Source: Treponema sp. (GTDB lineage: Bacteria; Spirochaetota; Spirochaetia; Treponematales; Treponemataceae). Taken from it: DNA of 64,000 bases. The translations under genes and the position numbers were made by a program. Positions 36,138-45,416 of the stretch are shown piece by piece (the first letter of the stretch is position 1; every line of letters begins with the position of its first letter). The notes below the pieces were generated by a model. It was not told where the DNA came from and searched no databases. It was given only the letters and a program-made list of their open reading frames with translations. The stretch is from positions 1 to 64,000 of the forward strand of contig JAEESN010000015.1 of NCBI GenBank assembly GCA_016286365.1, read 5' to 3'.

Positions 36138-37217
36138 ATGAAGAAATTTGTACTTTCATTAGTTTTAGTTTTGGGAATCACCGCTGCGGTATTTGCTCAG
36201 AACGATTTACAGGTTCTTGCTGTAGTTAAATACGGTTCATCTGAATCTATCACTGTAAAACAGGTAAAGACACGCTGTACTTTATACGAAAAACAGCGCA
36301 ACACAAAGCTTACCCTCGAAGAAAAGAAGATGGTTTTAAAAGCCCTCATCGAAGAAAAACTTGTTCTTCAGGCAGCAGCAAAAGAAGGAATTGCAATTCC
36401 TGAAAGTACTGTAGACCAGTACTTCCTTGCTAACATGTCTCAGGCTGCAGGTGGTCCTGTTACAGAAAAACAGCTGAATGAACTTTTAAAGACTCAGCAG
36501 GGAAAATCACTGGATCAGGCTTTGCAGGAACAGGTTGGAATGAATGTAACAGAATATAAACTCTATCTTAAAAACCAGCTCATTGCACAGCAGTATATTA
36601 TCAAACAGAAACAGAGCGAACTCCAGGGAATTACTGCTACAGACGAAGAAATCCGTGCTGCATACGAAGGAAACAAGAGTTCATTTGTATGGAACGATAT
36701 GCTTGAAGTATTCTTAGTAATTGTTCCAAAAGGAAGCAGCGCAGACTCTGCAAAGAATAAGTGTAACGACCTTTTAAAGAAATATAAGGCTAAGCCAAAC
36801 TCAGATACAGAAAAACAGATTGTTGAACAGGCTAAGAAAGAAAACTTCCAGGCTGGTTCATTAACACTTCCAAAGTCAGAAGCAGCTGCTGAAACAATCG
36901 GTATGCCGTTCAAAAACCTCTGCTTCCTCTTTGATCAGGGTGACGGTTATATTTCTGACCTTTCTGAAACAGCAAACGACTTCCGCTTTATCAGAGTTGG
37001 TAAGAAATATGGTGCTAAGATGCTTTCTATCAGCGATATTGTAAGCCCTGGTTCTAATGTAACTGTATACGAATACATTAAGGCTAACCTTACAAATCAG
37101 AAACAGATGCAGTATCTTGCAAAAGCTGCAGACGAAGTTGCTTCTGGTTTGAACAAGCCTGAATACGTTGAACAGAAAAAAACTGGTGATGCATTAGACA
37201 AGCTTCTTAACTGGTAG
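36138..37217 (+). CDS. SurA/parvulin-like periplasmic chaperone
   Basis: A 359-residue exported protein with signal peptide cut near TAAVFA (residue 20). Residues about 35-165 form a SurA N-terminal-like helical chaperone domain (KKMVLKALIEEKLVLQAAAKEGIAI). The second half (TDEEIRAAYEGNKSSFVW onward) resembles the linker and a degenerate parvulin region. Probably assists outer-membrane protein folding. AAGGAATG lies before the ATG. nusB follows after 9 bp, suggesting co-transcription. Peptidyl-prolyl isomerase activity is uncertain. Confidence 0.78.
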   Translation: MKKFVLSLVLVLGITAAVFAQNDLQVLAVVKYGSSESITVKQVKTRCTLYEKQRNTKLTLEEKKMVLKALIEEKLVLQAAAKEGIAIPESTVDQYFLANMSQAAGGPVTEKQLNELLKTQQGKSLDQALQEQVGMNVTEYKLYLKNQLIAQQYIIKQKQSELQGITATDEEIRAAYEGNKSSFVWNDMLEVFLVIVPKGSSADSAKNKCNDLLKKYKAKPNSDTEKQIVEQAKKENFQAGSLTLPKSEAAAETIGMPFKNLCFLFDQGDGYISDLSETANDFRFIRVGKKYGAKMLSISDIVSPGSNVTVYEYIKANLTNQKQMQYLAKAADEVASGLNKPEYVEQKKTGDALDKLLNW

Positions 37218-37226
37218 GAGTAAAAA

Positions 37227-37694
37227 GTGTCACGTAGAAAAGGTAGAATATTAGCTTTTCAGGCACTTTATTCCTGGGATGTAAGTAAAACTCCGTTAGA
37301 AGATTTACTTACATTCTCCTGGCTTTCAAAAGATGCTGAAGGCTCTTCATCAGATTCACAAGTGGATGATGAAGTTGAATTAAAAACATCTGAAAAGCCG
37401 GAACAGATTTTTGCCGGATTAATAATTTCCGGTACAATTCAGAAAATCCAGGAAATCGATAAATTAATTGAATCGCATCTTTCTGCTTCCTGGAGTTTTG
37501 AACGCATCAATAAAGTTACTTTAGCTATTTTACGAACAGGTATTTACGAATTAATATATCAGACAGATTCCGAGCCAAAGATTGTAATAGACGAAGCAGT
37601 TAATATTGCAAAAGAATATGGAACGGATGATTCATACAAGTTTATTAACGCAATACTTGATAAAATAAGTAAAGATGCAAAAGATAAAAAATAA
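37227..37694 (+). CDS. nusB: Transcription antitermination factor NusB
   Basis: A 155-residue NusB. It opens SRRKGRILAFQALYSWDVS, the hallmark N-terminus, and ends with EAVNIAKEYGTDDSYKFINAILDKI. An acidic low-complexity insert lies near 35-55. NusB binds boxA RNA with S10 for rRNA antitermination. It starts with GTG; TAGGAG (37215-37220) is well spaced. It overlaps the next gene by 20 bases. Confidence 0.93.
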   Translation: MSRRKGRILAFQALYSWDVSKTPLEDLLTFSWLSKDAEGSSSDSQVDDEVELKTSEKPEQIFAGLIISGTIQKIQEIDKLIESHLSASWSFERINKVTLAILRTGIYELIYQTDSEPKIVIDEAVNIAKEYGTDDSYKFINAILDKISKDAKDKK

Positions 37695-39546
37695 ATTACT
37701 AATCTGCATTTTATTTTCAGTTCTTACAATTGCTCTGTCTTCCTGCAAAATGAGGGCAGAGCAAAAGTCGTTAACAAGCTATTTCCAGATAATCGATTCT
37801 TTTATTGCAGACGGGGATTTTAAAGCTGCCCTTAAGGAATTAAAGAATCTTGAAAAATTTACCTACGAGTCCTGGTCATACATCGGTATTTATAAACGCT
37901 ACATGCAGCTTGGAGAAGATGACAGGGCAGAAAAGCTTTTAAAAAAGGCGCTCAAAAAAAATTCGCGTAACGAAGAATTAATTGCAGTCTATTCTGATTT
38001 TCTTTTACGGAAGGGACGATTGAGCGAGGCGGCAAAAAAAGCAGAAGCGCTCCGGGGCGGAAAGTACGGCTCGCTGTTTTCCGAGGCTGTTTTAAAAATC
38101 GAACAGAATAAGATGCCGGCTTCTGAAAACCCTGAATATTACAAAGACAAAAAATTCTACGAAATCTATTATGATGCATACAAGGCAAGAAATAACCCGA
38201 TCTGGCTTCGTAACTGTGCGGTTTATCACATAAGCGAAGGGTACTATCAGGATGCTGCTTCGATTGCACCTCTTTATTATTCAGAGCCGGATGATGCCTA
38301 TTTCTGGGCAATGGTTTTATACGACGCTGCACACTATTATGACTGTGCCTCTGCAATTGAAGTTGCAAAGCGTCTTTTGGAAGACAGTTCTCCACTTTCT
38401 TCAAATCCTCTTAATCAGCCTGATTTATTAAAACTTACAGCTCTTGAATCGGATGCTTACCTTGCCGTTGCAGAAGTAGAAAAAGCACAGGAAGCAAGAA
38501 GTTATTTATTTACAAAATTTGATGAATATGAAAATCCAACCGAAGAACAGAGCGAGCTTCTTAAGATGGTGGCTTTAAACTCTGCCATTTATGCAAATTC
38601 GGTTGATGATGATGTAACGATTACAGATATGCTCGGCTATGTTACAAAGCAGTGGCCGGATGACCAGAAGGGACTTGCCCTTTATTCAGATTATGCTTAC
38701 CGCTCAAATATCATGCGCGATGAAGATATGGAAGTTAAGGCATTAAGAAAGACTGGTCTTAAAACATTAGAGATGGAAAGATATGATTCTCGCAGAAAGC
38801 TTTCTATGGATACCGCTGTCTCGATGGTCGACGAAGCTTTGAGGGCTGGAGTTAATCCTGAGATTTCCCTTTTAAAACTCGATTTAAAATATAAGCTTGA
38901 TGAAACATATACTGTAAAACAAAAGACTGCCGATTTATGGAACCTTCTTGAAAGCAGCATAACTGAAGAGCAGAGATTCTATCTTCCGATTGTAGAATAC
39001 GCGCTTTCTTTCCTCATAAATACTAATCAGTATGATGATGCATACGAGCTTTTCTACAAGTACATTTCAAAAACCTACGCCTTTGATGTTACAGAAAAAT
39101 TCTGGGTACAGCTCCAGACAATTTTACCGCGCCTCGATACGCTCATGGCCGAATTCTCCGCTTATTTTGCGGCGCGGCAGAAGCTTTATAACGAAACCAT
39201 CCGTTTTTATGAATACTGTGTTTACGAAAGCGGCGGAACAATCCTCATGGACAAGGATGAAAATAAAGAAGTTATAAGCCCTTATGTTTCGAATGCCTCT
39301 GTTATGAATCTTGCAGACATCTATTATTCTACCGGAAAAAAAGAAAGGGCAATCAGTCTTTATGGAGCCGCTGCAGGAAGGGAAACAGACAGCTACAGAA
39401 AATCAGAAATATTTTACAGACTTGCCCAGGTGTACGCATCATCAGGGGATAAAAAAAGTGCATTGCGCTCTCTGGAATATTCAATCGAAATATATCCGGG
39501 CAATGCACGTTCTGCTTTATTAAAAGATCAGTTAAACAGGGAATAG
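37675..39546 (+). CDS. TPR-repeat lipoprotein
   Basis: A 623-residue predicted lipoprotein. The signal peptide ends IALSSC (Cys about 24). TPR-like helix pairs occupy most of the chain: clear units near 40-120 (YKRYMQLGEDDRAEKLLKKAL) and at the C-terminus near 545-620 (LADIYYSTGKKERAISLYGAA, LAQVYASSGDKKSALRSLEYS). It is likely a periplasmic or envelope scaffold; function unknown. It overlaps nusB by 20 bases, indicating coupled translation. Confidence 0.82.
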   Translation: MQKIKNKLLICILFSVLTIALSSCKMRAEQKSLTSYFQIIDSFIADGDFKAALKELKNLEKFTYESWSYIGIYKRYMQLGEDDRAEKLLKKALKKNSRNEELIAVYSDFLLRKGRLSEAAKKAEALRGGKYGSLFSEAVLKIEQNKMPASENPEYYKDKKFYEIYYDAYKARNNPIWLRNCAVYHISEGYYQDAASIAPLYYSEPDDAYFWAMVLYDAAHYYDCASAIEVAKRLLEDSSPLSSNPLNQPDLLKLTALESDAYLAVAEVEKAQEARSYLFTKFDEYENPTEEQSELLKMVALNSAIYANSVDDDVTITDMLGYVTKQWPDDQKGLALYSDYAYRSNIMRDEDMEVKALRKTGLKTLEMERYDSRRKLSMDTAVSMVDEALRAGVNPEISLLKLDLKYKLDETYTVKQKTADLWNLLESSITEEQRFYLPIVEYALSFLINTNQYDDAYELFYKYISKTYAFDVTEKFWVQLQTILPRLDTLMAEFSAYFAARQKLYNETIRFYEYCVYESGGTILMDKDENKEVISPYVSNASVMNLADIYYSTGKKERAISLYGAAAGRETDSYRKSEIFYRLAQVYASSGDKKSALRSLEYSIEIYPGNARSALLKDQLNRE

Positions 39547-39547
39547 A

Positions 39548-39820
39548 CTATTCAATTATTGCGATAATGTCGCTCATCTTAAGGATGAGGTGATCTTCGC
39601 CGTCGAGTTTAATCTGTGTTCCGGCATATTTATCATACATAATTCTGTCGCCCGGTTTTACAGTGATTTTTTCGTCATCTGTTCCAGGTCCAACGGCTAC
39701 AACTTTTGCAGTCTGTGTCTTTTCCTGAGCAGCTTCGGGAATGATGATTCCGCTTGATGTTTTAGTTTCTGCTTTGTCGTTTTTAACAAGAACTCTGTCT
39801 GCTAATGGTTTAATTTTCAT
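39548..39820 (-). CDS. groES: Co-chaperonin GroES
   Basis: A 90-residue GroES with IKPLADRVLVKNDKAETKTSSGIIIPEAA (mobile loop near 17-32) and GDRIMYDKYAGT. It caps the GroEL chaperonin. GroEL is not adjacent, so the usual groESL operon is split. GAGG precedes the ATG weakly. No CIRCE element (TTAGCACTC repeats) is visible upstream, so HrcA control is not suggested here. It ends 1 bp from the convergent TPR lipoprotein gene. Confidence 0.94.
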   Translation of the reverse strand: MKIKPLADRVLVKNDKAETKTSSGIIIPEAAQEKTQTAKVVAVGPGTDDEKITVKPGDRIMYDKYAGTQIKLDGEDHLILKMSDIIAIIE

Positions 39821-39905
39821 ATAATGCCTCTGAATAATTATTTTTATTATTTCTTTTAAATATAAGAAAAAATTGGGTCAAAGTCTACATAAAAACGAAG
39901 TTTAT

Positions 39906-40604
39906 TTAATCTTTTTCGCGGCCAAAGAGTTTAAGAAGGCTTAAGAAGATTCCAATAAAATCGATGTATAATTCGAGCGCTCCATAAACCGATGCTTTTT
40001 TATATGTGTCAGACCCGTCTGCAAGTTCAGAAGCCTTTACGATTTTGTTTGTGTCGTAGGCTGTAAGAATCATGAATAAGATTACGGAAACAAAAGAAAT
40101 AATCCACGAAAAGATATCAGACTTTAAAAACCAGTTGATTACAAAGGCGATTACAAGACCAATCATCAGCATGGAAAGATAGCGGAAGAATGAATTGATG
40201 TGTGTCTTAGTAAACATTCCGTAAACAGACATAGCAGCGAACATCAGCGCACTTACTAAAAAAATCAGGTAGATCGAATTTAATTTAAAGATTGCAAATA
40301 TGGCCGAAAGAGTTACTCCGTTTAAAATCGAATAGAATATAAAGGCTATGACGGCGGTGACGGGTTTTATTTTTTCGATTACGGCTGTAAACCAGAATAC
40401 AAAGATGATTTCTCCAACTGCAAGGCCGTAAAATACATATTTACTTTTCCATACGAGGTTTAAGATTGATGGTGTGTTCGAAATAATCCAGGCAAGGGCT
40501 CCGCTTATAAAAAGTGCGAGTGTCATCCAGGCATAAACGCGTGTGATGAATTTTCTTGCTTCCACAGAGGCCGCTTTCTGTTTTGTGAGTGCTTTTGTTG
40601 CCAT
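39906..40604 (-). CDS. Bax inhibitor-1 family membrane protein
   Basis: A 232-residue membrane protein with seven transmembrane helices of the BI-1/YccA family. The typical late FMILTAYDTNKIVKASE and YGALELYIDFIGIFLSLLKLFG segments are present. Family members are linked to calcium leak and membrane protease control. I start it at the ATG at 40604, since GGAG lies 6 nt before it; an upstream in-frame ATG at 40616 is possible but has no ribosome site. The roughly 170 bp to the divergent phosphofructokinase gene must hold both promoters. Confidence 0.9.
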   Translation of the reverse strand: MATKALTKQKAASVEARKFITRVYAWMTLALFISGALAWIISNTPSILNLVWKSKYVFYGLAVGEIIFVFWFTAVIEKIKPVTAVIAFIFYSILNGVTLSAIFAIFKLNSIYLIFLVSALMFAAMSVYGMFTKTHINSFFRYLSMLMIGLVIAFVINWFLKSDIFSWIISFVSVILFMILTAYDTNKIVKASELADGSDTYKKASVYGALELYIDFIGIFLSLLKLFGREKD

Positions 40605-40775
40605 TTTATTCTCCATACAATAATGATTTAGCTTCTCTTTAACTATAAACTATATTTTGCTTTCCTGCATTATTTTTTACAGATACTTTACTCTTTTTTT
40701 GATACGTTATATTCTATTAGGGTTACAATTTTTATCTTAAATTTCTAGGTTACATATATAACAGGAGTTCTTTTT

Positions 40776-42179
40776 ATGGACGAAAAATTTGATTTTACAA
40801 TTGAAAATCTTGGACCATGCACAATCGAGTCCCCGATTAAACTTTCTACAGCTCACGGTGATTATACAGCTAATTATGTTCGTGATGATTCTTACGTTAT
40901 CGGAAACATAAACGTTTATGACAAAACAAAACCAATTGTGCTCGATTCTTCAAATCTTATGGAAAAAGCTGGTCCACGCGAAAAGATCTTCTTTGACCCG
41001 ACTCATGCAAAAGCCGGAATCTGTACTTGTGGTGGACTCTGTCCTGGTTTAAATGATGTTATCCGCGCTATTGTACGCTGTTTGAACACACGTTATGGTG
41101 TAAAGACAATCAAAGGATATCAGTTTGGTTTCCGCGGATTTTTTGCTGACTCTGGTTATGAACCTATTGAACTCGACAGATACCTTATTGACGAAATTCA
41201 TAAGATTGGCGGAACTTACCTTGGTACAAGCCGTGGCGGTGGACAGAGGACTAGTGATATCGTAGACTGCCTTGAACGCGACGGCATTAACATGCTTTTT
41301 ATTCTTGGTGGAGATGGAACACAGCGAGGTGCTTATGATGTTGCGTGCGAAGTAGAAAAACGTGGATTAAAGTGTGCCGTAGTCGGAGTTCCAAAAACTG
41401 TAGATAACGACCTTATGTTCATGGACCGCTCATTCGGATTCGAAACTGCCGTACAGAGAGCTAAAGAAACAATTGCTGCCGTACACATGGAAGCTTCGAG
41501 CCAGATTGGTGGTATTGGTCTTGTAAAACTCATGGGACGTGAATCAGGATTTATTGCTGCAGCAGCAAGCCTTTCTTCTCACGAAACAAACTTTTGTCTT
41601 ATTCCTGAAGTTCCATTCGAACTCGACGGAGAAACAGGTTTCTTAGCATGCCTTGAACGCCGTCTTGCAAAACGCGGACACGCTGTAATCGTAGTTGCAG
41701 AAGGTGCGGGACAGGATTTACTCGACGCTACAAACGCAACAGATGCTTCTGGAAACAAAAAGCTTTCTGACATCGGTGTTTACTTAAAGTCTCAGATAGA
41801 AAAATACTTTAAAGAAAAGAAAATCGAAATCAACTTAAAATACATTGATCCTTCTTACCAGGTTCGTGCTTCTGTTACAACTGCTTCGGATTCAATCTAT
41901 TGTGAACGTCTTGGAAACAACGCAGTTCACGCAGCAATGGCAGGAAAGACTAAGCTTGTAATCGGTCTTGTACACGACAAGTTTGTTCACCTTCCAATTC
42001 AGGCTGTAACAGCTCACAGAAATGCAGTAGACCCTGAAGGTTCATTCTGGCGCGATACTCTTGATGCTACTGGACAGCCAATTCTTATGGTAAAAGATCC
42101 AAAAGTGGCTCAGGCCAAGATGGCAGCTGCAGTTGCGGGTGCTAAGCTTAAACCAAGTGAACAGCAGAAGAAAAAATAA
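40776..42179 (+). CDS. pfkA: 6-phosphofructokinase, probably ATP-dependent
   Basis: A 467-residue PFK of the long group. The substrate loop is FILGGDGTQ, followed by PKTVDND and MGRESGFIA. The residue after GGD is Gly, which fits ATP, whereas PPi enzymes have Asp there; but the PKT lysine is the form usual in PPi enzymes. This Gly/Lys mix is also found in ATP-using trypanosome-type PFKs, so ATP use is likely but not certain. It phosphorylates fructose 6-phosphate in glycolysis. An N-terminal extension of about 80 residues precedes the core. CAGGAG lies before the ATG; a strong terminator follows. Confidence 0.9.
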   Translation: MDEKFDFTIENLGPCTIESPIKLSTAHGDYTANYVRDDSYVIGNINVYDKTKPIVLDSSNLMEKAGPREKIFFDPTHAKAGICTCGGLCPGLNDVIRAIVRCLNTRYGVKTIKGYQFGFRGFFADSGYEPIELDRYLIDEIHKIGGTYLGTSRGGGQRTSDIVDCLERDGINMLFILGGDGTQRGAYDVACEVEKRGLKCAVVGVPKTVDNDLMFMDRSFGFETAVQRAKETIAAVHMEASSQIGGIGLVKLMGRESGFIAAAASLSSHETNFCLIPEVPFELDGETGFLACLERRLAKRGHAVIVVAEGAGQDLLDATNATDASGNKKLSDIGVYLKSQIEKYFKEKKIEINLKYIDPSYQVRASVTTASDSIYCERLGNNAVHAAMAGKTKLVIGLVHDKFVHLPIQAVTAHRNAVDPEGSFWRDTLDATGQPILMVKDPKVAQAKMAAAVAGAKLKPSEQQKKK

Positions 42180-42191
42180 TTTTTCTTAAGG

Positions 42192-42243
42192 TAAAAAAAG
42201 CCCGTAGCCCTTGAAAAAAACTTGAGCTGCGGGCTTTTTTTAT
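42192..42243 (+). terminator. Intrinsic terminator of the phosphofructokinase gene
   Basis: AAAAAAGCCCGTAGC and GCTGCGGGCTTTTTT pair with one G-U, around a 17-nt loop, with A-run before and T-run after. Confidence 0.93.
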
Positions 42244-42334
42244 GCTCCGGATTGCTTTCTTGTAAACAACGGGGTTTTATAGTATAATTTTTTAATTAAA
42301 TTTAAAAAAATCACTAAATTTGCGAGGATTTATT

Positions 42335-42820
42335 ATGGAAGAAATACTTGATTTGTTGCGTCAGAATGCAAGATTGTCTGTAGATGACATTGCTTCTATG
42401 ACTAAAAAGACACCACAGGAAGTTGCTGCTGTCATTAAAAAGCTTGAAGACGATGGAATCATTCTTAAATACGCGGCCATTGTAAATCCCGAAAAAGATA
42501 AAGTCGCGAAGGATAAAGTAATCGCAGAAATTCAGATTCAGGTTCAGCCACAGCGCGAACACGGATTTGATGCCATTGCCGACCGTATCTACAGATTCCC
42601 TCAGGTAAAATCTTTGTACCTTATGAGCGGAGGATACGACCTTAAAGTTTTAATAGAAGGCGATAATCTTAAGGATGTTGCTTTATTCGTAAGCGAAAAG
42701 CTTTCTACTCTTGAAGGTGTTCGTTCTACAAAAACAAACTTTGTTCTTAAAACATATAAAGAAAACGACATTGTTTATGTAGAAGATGAACGCGACCGCC
42801 GTGAAGGAGTACAGGCTTAA
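42335..42820 (+). CDS. Lrp/AsnC family transcriptional regulator
   Basis: A 161-residue regulator. An N-terminal winged helix-turn-helix (LLRQNARLSVDDIASMTKKTPQEV) is followed by an RAM/AsnC ligand domain (FPQVKSLYLMSGGYDLKVLIEGDNL). I start it at ATG 42335, which has GAGGA 6 nt upstream, rather than at TTG 42320. A TATAAT-like box lies near 42281-42287. It is 43 bp from an aminotransferase gene on the same strand; regulator/aminotransferase pairs of this kind usually control amino-acid or ligand-responsive use of the partner. Confidence 0.92.
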   Translation: MEEILDLLRQNARLSVDDIASMTKKTPQEVAAVIKKLEDDGIILKYAAIVNPEKDKVAKDKVIAEIQIQVQPQREHGFDAIADRIYRFPQVKSLYLMSGGYDLKVLIEGDNLKDVALFVSEKLSTLEGVRSTKTNFVLKTYKENDIVYVEDERDRREGVQA

Positions 42821-42863
42821 GTTTATGGCAGATGTCATAAATTTTTTCTGGAGAAAATAAATA

Positions 42864-44030
42864 ATGAATAATAGAAAAGATAAATTTTGTTCCCTGATGG
42901 AAAGCATTCCTCCGTCTGGAATCCGTAAGTTTTTTGAACTTTGTATCGGGCATGATGATATCATCTCGCTTGGTGTAGGAGAACCTGATTTTCCGACTCC
43001 ATGGGTAATCCGCGAAGAAGCATTCTATCATCTTGAAAAGGGACACACATCATATACATCTAACTGGGGTTTGATTGAACTTCGCGAAGAGATTGCAAAG
43101 TATCTTGAACGCTTTAATATGTTTTATGATCCAAAAACAGAAATTCTTCCGACCGTTGGTGCTTCCGAAGGTCTGGACCTTGTTTTGCGCTCAATCTTAA
43201 ATCCGGGCGACGAAATCATTGTCTGCGAACCATGTTATGTAAACTATCAGCCGCTTTCTGATTTATGCGGTGCAAAAGTCATTCATCTTGATACAAGTAA
43301 GACTGGTTTATATCCTACAGCAAAGGCAATTGATGAAGCATGTACACCAAAGACAAAGGCTGTGATGTTCTGTTCTCCAAGTAATCCTACAGGACGCATC
43401 ATTCCGGCAGATGAGCTTGGAAAAATTGCAGAGGTTGTAAAAAAACACGAAATCTGGTGTTTGAGCGACGAAATCTATTGTGAACTTTTGTACGATGGAA
43501 GAAAGCATGTTTCTATAGGTTCGTTCCCGGGAATGAAGGATTACGCAATTATCTTTAACGGATTTTCAAAAGCATTTGCTATGACAGGCTGGCGTATTGG
43601 TTACATTGCCGCTCCAAACGACTTACTCACTCAGTGTTGTAAACTCCATGCATATAATACAATCTGTCCTCCGATTTTCAGTCAGTATGCTGCAGCAGAA
43701 GGTCTTAGAAACGGATGGGACGAAGTAGAAAAAATGCGCATAAGCTATCAGCAGAGAAGAAACCTCATGTATAAGGCTTTTATAGATATGGGACTTCCTT
43801 GTGTAGAACCAGAAGGAGCTTTCTACATGTTCCCTGATATCCGTCCTACAGGTCTTACAAGCGAAGAATTTGCTACGAGGCTGATTCAGAATTATAATGT
43901 AGCTGTAGTACCTGGAAGCTGTTTCGGGCAGGCTGGCGAAGGATTTATCCGCTGCTGTTACGCAACAGATATAAATAAAATCAAAATTGCCATGGAACGC
44001 ATAGCACAGATGGTAAAGGAACTTAAATAA
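42864..44030 (+). CDS. PLP-dependent class I/II aminotransferase
   Basis: A 388-residue fold-type I aminotransferase of the aspartate/aromatic group. Key parts are the N-terminal SLGVGEPDFPTP, CSPSNPTGR, the DEIYCELLYDG loop, and the PLP lysine in FNGFSKAFAMTGWRIGY. It moves amino groups between amino acids and 2-oxo acids; substrate not assignable. Upstream sequence TGGAGAAAATAA gives the ribosome site. Its stop overlaps the next ATG (TAATG), so the operon continues into the TPR gene. Confidence 0.93.
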   Translation: MNNRKDKFCSLMESIPPSGIRKFFELCIGHDDIISLGVGEPDFPTPWVIREEAFYHLEKGHTSYTSNWGLIELREEIAKYLERFNMFYDPKTEILPTVGASEGLDLVLRSILNPGDEIIVCEPCYVNYQPLSDLCGAKVIHLDTSKTGLYPTAKAIDEACTPKTKAVMFCSPSNPTGRIIPADELGKIAEVVKKHEIWCLSDEIYCELLYDGRKHVSIGSFPGMKDYAIIFNGFSKAFAMTGWRIGYIAAPNDLLTQCCKLHAYNTICPPIFSQYAAAEGLRNGWDEVEKMRISYQQRRNLMYKAFIDMGLPCVEPEGAFYMFPDIRPTGLTSEEFATRLIQNYNVAVVPGSCFGQAGEGFIRCCYATDINKIKIAMERIAQMVKELK

Positions 44031-45397
44031 TGGGAATACTTATCGGGGTTCTTATAAGTGTAATAGTTGCTGCTCTCTTTGTAGTGATTCTGATGCTTTT
44101 TAAATCTTCCGGACCAAAAAAACACAAGGAAGGTAAGCTTTCGGAATCTTTACAGAAAAGGGGAAGCAGCGCTGTTGTAAAAGAACTCGAAAAGAAACTC
44201 ATGCACGATCCTCATAACGTAGAAGCTTTAAGCGACCTTGGAAAAGTTTTCTTCGATTCTAAAAACTGGGAAAAGGTCTGGGCCGTGTATAAAAATCTTT
44301 ATTCCCTTGCTCCGGTTCATTCAGATATTAAAATCTCTTTCTGTACAAGAAGAATGGGTATTGCAGCCTATGAACTTGGAAAATACGACGAAGCAATAAA
44401 TGCACTTCTTCTTTCGGGTAAAGAAGATCCTGAATCTTTTGATACAAATTATTACCTTGGTCTTTCTTTCTATTGTAAAGAGGTTTACGACAAGGCTGTT
44501 GTATGTTTCCGTAAGTGTAAAATTCTTAATCCTGAAAATCCTGACTGCTTTCTTTATCTTGGTATGTCGTTTTTTATGGCACGAAAATACAAGGAATGTC
44601 TTCCATATTTAAAACACGTGCTCGACCTTCAGCCTGATAATAAAGAGCTTTTATTCAATATTGCAGTTGCAATGTCCGAAGTAGGCTTAAACGACAAGGC
44701 ATTAAAAATATTTGTACACTTAAGACCTGACCCTCAGTATGGTGCAATGTCGTGTCTGGAAGCAGGAAAGATGCACGAGCGTCTTAAAGATTATGATTCT
44801 GCCATTAAGGATTATGAAATTGCGCTTAAGCTCCAGGGAGTTCCTGATCAGATTTTAGTTCAGATTAAATATCACATTGCAAACGATTATATTGCAACAA
44901 ATAATATTCCAAAGGGACTTTCGGTTTTAAAACAGCTACAGTCAACTCATCCGGGATATAAGGATGTAGATACTCTTGTTTTGCGCTATCAGGAATTGAA
45001 TCAGAATCAGAATCTTCAGATGTATCTTTTTTCGGGTACCAGTGATTTTGTTGCGCTCTGCCGTAAATTCATCACTGCTTATTATCCTGATGGTTTTGTT
45101 AAGGTAGAAGATGTAAACGTAATTTCGGAATGTGTAGAAATCATCTGTTATGTAGAAAGCAGTAAGTGGGAAGCAAAGCAGATGTTCCGTTTTTACAGGA
45201 CACAGACTGTAATCGGCGATATTTACATAAGGGAATTTCATTCAAAGATGCGTGATGCAAAGTGCGATAACGGAACCTGTGTTACAATGGGAAGTTTTTC
45301 CGAAAGCGCTCACAAATATATCGAAGGCCGTCCGCTTGATTTAATAGAAAAAGATCAGCTTAGCACGGTGCTTAAAAAAATAAATATGTTCAGTTAG
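44030..45397 (+). CDS. Membrane-anchored TPR protein with a C-terminal Mrr-like fold
   Basis: A 455-residue protein. One N-terminal helix (residues 3-25) anchors it, about six TPR units span 50-330, and the last 110 residues resemble the restriction endonuclease Mrr catalytic fold, with IYIREFHSKM, CVTMGSFSESAHKYI and PLDLIEKDQL in the positions of the family's VREL, TTGSFTxxA and IxLIDG motifs. The Q-x-K of active Mrr nucleases aligns with R and Y here, so it is probably catalytically dead. Possibly a scaffold that uses the fold for nucleic-acid or protein binding. It starts at the TAATG overlap with the aminotransferase. Confidence 0.75.
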   Translation: MGILIGVLISVIVAALFVVILMLFKSSGPKKHKEGKLSESLQKRGSSAVVKELEKKLMHDPHNVEALSDLGKVFFDSKNWEKVWAVYKNLYSLAPVHSDIKISFCTRRMGIAAYELGKYDEAINALLLSGKEDPESFDTNYYLGLSFYCKEVYDKAVVCFRKCKILNPENPDCFLYLGMSFFMARKYKECLPYLKHVLDLQPDNKELLFNIAVAMSEVGLNDKALKIFVHLRPDPQYGAMSCLEAGKMHERLKDYDSAIKDYEIALKLQGVPDQILVQIKYHIANDYIATNNIPKGLSVLKQLQSTHPGYKDVDTLVLRYQELNQNQNLQMYLFSGTSDFVALCRKFITAYYPDGFVKVEDVNVISECVEIICYVESSKWEAKQMFRFYRTQTVIGDIYIREFHSKMRDAKCDNGTCVTMGSFSESAHKYIEGRPLDLIEKDQLSTVLKKINMFS

Positions 45398-45416
45398 GAT
45401 TTATCTGGGTGGGGAA

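Noticed and set aside
39821..39905. CIRCE heat-shock element upstream of groES
   Set aside because: No TTAGCACTC/GAGTGCTAA inverted repeat is present in the short upstream region.
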